Source: Hadesarchaea archaeon
GTDB taxonomy: Archaea > Hadarchaeota > Hadarchaeia > Hadarchaeales > Hadarchaeaceae
Direction of reading: 5' to 3'
Assembly: GCA_030615805.1 (NCBI GenBank)
Contig: JAUWYN010000046.1
Coordinates: forward strand, 1-6,005
DNA: 6,005 nucleotides
Shown here one piece after another: positions 4,434 through 6,005 of this stretch. The position numbers and the translations under genes are program-made. Below the pieces are notes generated by a model. The model saw nothing but the letters and a program-made list of their open reading frames with translations, did not search any database and had not been told where the DNA came from. How positions within the stretch are numbered: the stretch's first letter is position 1; every line of letters begins with the position of its first letter.

Positions 4434-5333
4434 GTGCGGAGATTTCCCCACTACAAGTCCATCAAACGTGGACCGCTGGCCTTCGGGTCGAGGCGCCACC
4501 GGGAGGAGGGGAACATCATGCCCCTCGCGCGAAAAACTGTGACAACGGTCCCCCCGACGACGCGGATAAAAAATGCAGCTGAACTCATGGTTGAGCGGGG
4601 CGTGCGAAGGTTACCGGTGACGAGCCCCGGCACAAAAAAACTAATGGGTATCGTCCGCACGCGCGACATCATCGACTTCTTGGGCGGGGGTGAAAAATTC
4701 AGGATTGTACAGGAGAAGTTGAAGGGTAATTTCTTCGCCGCGGCTAACGAGCCCGTGCGAACGATCATGTCCGAGCAGGTGATCCACGGTACGACCGACA
4801 TGTCGATAATCGATGTCGCGAGGCTCCTTCTCCGAACCAGTGCCGGTGGCGTGCCCATCCTCGATGAGCGCGAGCAGATCGCCGGCATCGTCTCCGAACG
4901 TGATTTCATCTCCTACGTGCCGGCCATGACCGGGACCCCCGTAAGCTACCACATGACCCGCCACGTGATTACCGCGGAGCCCGAGCTTCAAATCCGTGAA
5001 GCAGCTCGAAGGATGATCTCCCGAGGGGTTCGACGCCTGCCCGTGGTGCGCGAACGAGAGCTGGTCGGCATCGTCACGAGCGTCGACATCCTTCGGTACT
5101 TCGGGACGAGCAAGGTGTTCGAGCACATGCTCTCGCAACGCTTGGACGAGGCGATGTCTGTGGGTGTTGAGGAGATAATGACCCACGACGTGCTGACCGT
5201 GGCACCCGAAACCGACCTTGGCGAGGCCGCTGGGCTCATGCGCGAGCGGGATTGCGGAGGGCTGCCCGTGGTCGAGCGGGACGAACTCGAGGGGATAATA
5301 ACCGAGCGCGACCTGCTGGAGTTGTTGATTTGA
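4434..5333 (+). CDS. protein with four CBS domains (third in operon)
   Basis: 299 residues with an N-terminal basic segment of about 28 residues that includes GPLAFGSRRHREEG. CBS domains follow at about 29-84, 107-163, 170-226 and 244-299. Between domains 1 and 2 is a linker with FLGGG (82-86) and GNFFAAANEPV (98-108), a pattern I recall, unverified, from archaeal four-CBS proteins. Ligand signatures are GIVRTRD (72-78, Thr replaced by Arg75), GIVSERD (151-157), GIVTSVD (212-218) and GIITERD (287-293), so three of four look intact. The chosen GTG has GGTGA four nt upstream. ATG 4518, preceded by GGAGG, is a real alternative that would drop the basic segment. Its TGA stop overlaps the start of the next gene. 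Confidence 0.9.
   Translation: MRRFPHYKSIKRGPLAFGSRRHREEGNIMPLARKTVTTVPPTTRIKNAAELMVERGVRRLPVTSPGTKKLMGIVRTRDIIDFLGGGEKFRIVQEKLKGNFFAAANEPVRTIMSEQVIHGTTDMSIIDVARLLLRTSAGGVPILDEREQIAGIVSERDFISYVPAMTGTPVSYHMTRHVITAEPELQIREAARRMISRGVRRLPVVRERELVGIVTSVDILRYFGTSKVFEHMLSQRLDEAMSVGVEEIMTHDVLTVAPETDLGEAAGLMRERDCGGLPVVERDELEGIITERDLLELLI
5318..5321 (+). promoter_or_regulatory. Shine-Dalgarno site for the fourth CBS gene
   Basis: GGAG, eight nt before TTG 5330. Aligned to the AGGAGGTGATC anti-16S core, this is exactly the same register as the GGTGA-N4 sites of the other genes. It supports TTG over the in-frame GTG 5345 or ATG 5348. Confidence 0.5.
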
Positions 5334-6005
5334 AGGTAGCTGAAGTGATGAGCTCGCCCGTGATGGCGATCACGCCTGCCGACCCGGTTGCGCGCGCGAA
5401 GAATTTGATGCTCCGCCACAGGGTCAAGCGCCTCGTGGTGATCGACCAAGGGAAGCTAATTGGTGTCGTCTCTATGCGCGACCTCGCCGAGCGCCTGGGC
5501 AGGGGTGCCTCGACCTGGCGCCACCGACCGATTGACCACATCCCGGTGGCGCGGGTGATGAGCAAGGGTCTCGTGAGCGTGGCGCCTAGGACCGACTTGG
5601 GAAAAACCGCTGAACTCATGCTCCGGCACGGGATAAGCAGCCTCGTCGTGCTTGACGGGAAGGAGCTCGCGGGAATCGTGACCAAAACTGACCTGACGAG
5701 ATGCTTCGCTGAGCAACTCGAGGGGCGTGCTAAGGTCCGGGAGCTCATGAGTACCGATGTCGTAACGGCTGACCGAATGCACTCGTTAGCGCACGTGGTC
5801 GAGCTCATGGGAAAACACGGGATAAGCCGCGTAGTCGTCGCTGACGGCAAGAAACCCATCGGCATCGTGACCGAGAGCGATGTCGCCTTGGCTCAACTGG
5901 AGAAGCCAGCAGAGGGGATCGGGCGGCGAAGGGTTCGATACACCCGAAAAGCTGAACGAGCCGACCGACCCCGCTATCGCTACGTGAAGTACGTCGCCCT
6001 GCTGA
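5330..6005 (+). CDS. multi-CBS-domain protein, 3' end cut off (fourth in operon)
   Basis: The frame is open from TTG 5330 to the window end: 225 complete codons and no stop. The start overlaps the previous stop (TTGA) and gives MKVAEVMSSP, a classic CBS opening. Three full CBS domains lie at about 1-55, 73-128 and 136-190. Their signatures GVVSMRD (45-51), GIVTKTD (115-121) and GIVTESD (178-184) all keep Thr/Ser and Asp. After the third comes a strikingly basic stretch (about 190-225) with GRRRVRYTRK and RPRYRYVKYV. This could be the linker to a fourth CBS domain or the start of a different output domain; the window ends there. It is the most likely place for an effector in this operon, but nothing more can be said. 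Confidence 0.88.
   Translation, partial: MKVAEVMSSPVMAITPADPVARAKNLMLRHRVKRLVVIDQGKLIGVVSMRDLAERLGRGASTWRHRPIDHIPVARVMSKGLVSVAPRTDLGKTAELMLRHGISSLVVLDGKELAGIVTKTDLTRCFAEQLEGRAKVRELMSTDVVTADRMHSLAHVVELMGKHGISRVVVADGKKPIGIVTESDVALAQLEKPAEGIGRRRVRYTRKAERADRPRYRYVKYVALL

Noticed and set aside
3038..5865. Long minus-strand open frames across the CBS genes
   Set aside because: They are antisense to well-supported CBS genes, their translations are low-complexity Ser/Arg/Thr-rich or His/Asp-rich with no domain, and several overlap one another. They are shadows of a GC-rich coding strand.
1..6005. CRISPR array, insertion sequence, prophage or integration site
   Set aside because: No spaced repeat array, transposase-like gene, terminal inverted repeats or duplicated tRNA 3' end was seen; both tRNAs appear intact.

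Overview
The window comes from an archaeon, probably a thermophile. The evidence is two intron-bearing tRNA genes with bulge-helix-bulge splice sites, one of them carrying two introns. Further support is a short archaeal-type triosephosphate isomerase, TATA boxes placed 25-30 nt ahead of transcript starts, GGTGA ribosome binding sites with TTG/GTG starts, and a large run of CBS-domain genes. Coding DNA is moderately GC-rich. The lineage cannot be fixed from the sequence alone; a 30/31 tRNA intron would fit a TACK-type or deep-branching archaeon.

Left part (1-1616): reading leftward are a QueD/6-pyruvoyl-tetrahydropterin-synthase-family enzyme, tRNA-Thr(UGU) with two tiny introns, and triosephosphate isomerase. 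A 180-nt gap holds the tRNA promoter and a GC-rich hairpin block behind the isomerase gene. Middle (1617-3056): an MFS transporter with antiporter signature reads rightward from an AT element shared with the isomerase. It meets head-on an intron-containing elongator tRNA-Met(CAU). A 217-nt intergenic region follows, with an operator-like repeated palindrome.

Right part (3075-6005): four consecutive rightward genes, nearly all CBS domains, in an apparent operon. They are CBS2-zinc ribbon, CBS4, CBS4, and a fourth gene with three complete CBS domains that runs off the window. This gives at least 13 CBS domains with no recognisable enzyme, channel or HTH effector. The first two junctions have gaps of 8 and 4 nt and the third overlaps (stop TGA inside TTGA), suggesting translational coupling. 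CBS pairs in known proteins bind adenosine ligands (AMP, ADP, ATP, SAM). The natural reading is a multi-subunit nucleotide-sensing assembly with the zinc ribbon as possible output. That function is inference.

Start codons were chosen from promoter and ribosome-binding-site geometry. Four genes share one Shine-Dalgarno register exactly and a fifth (queD) fits it with a partial match, and this moves several starts downstream of the longest possible ORF.
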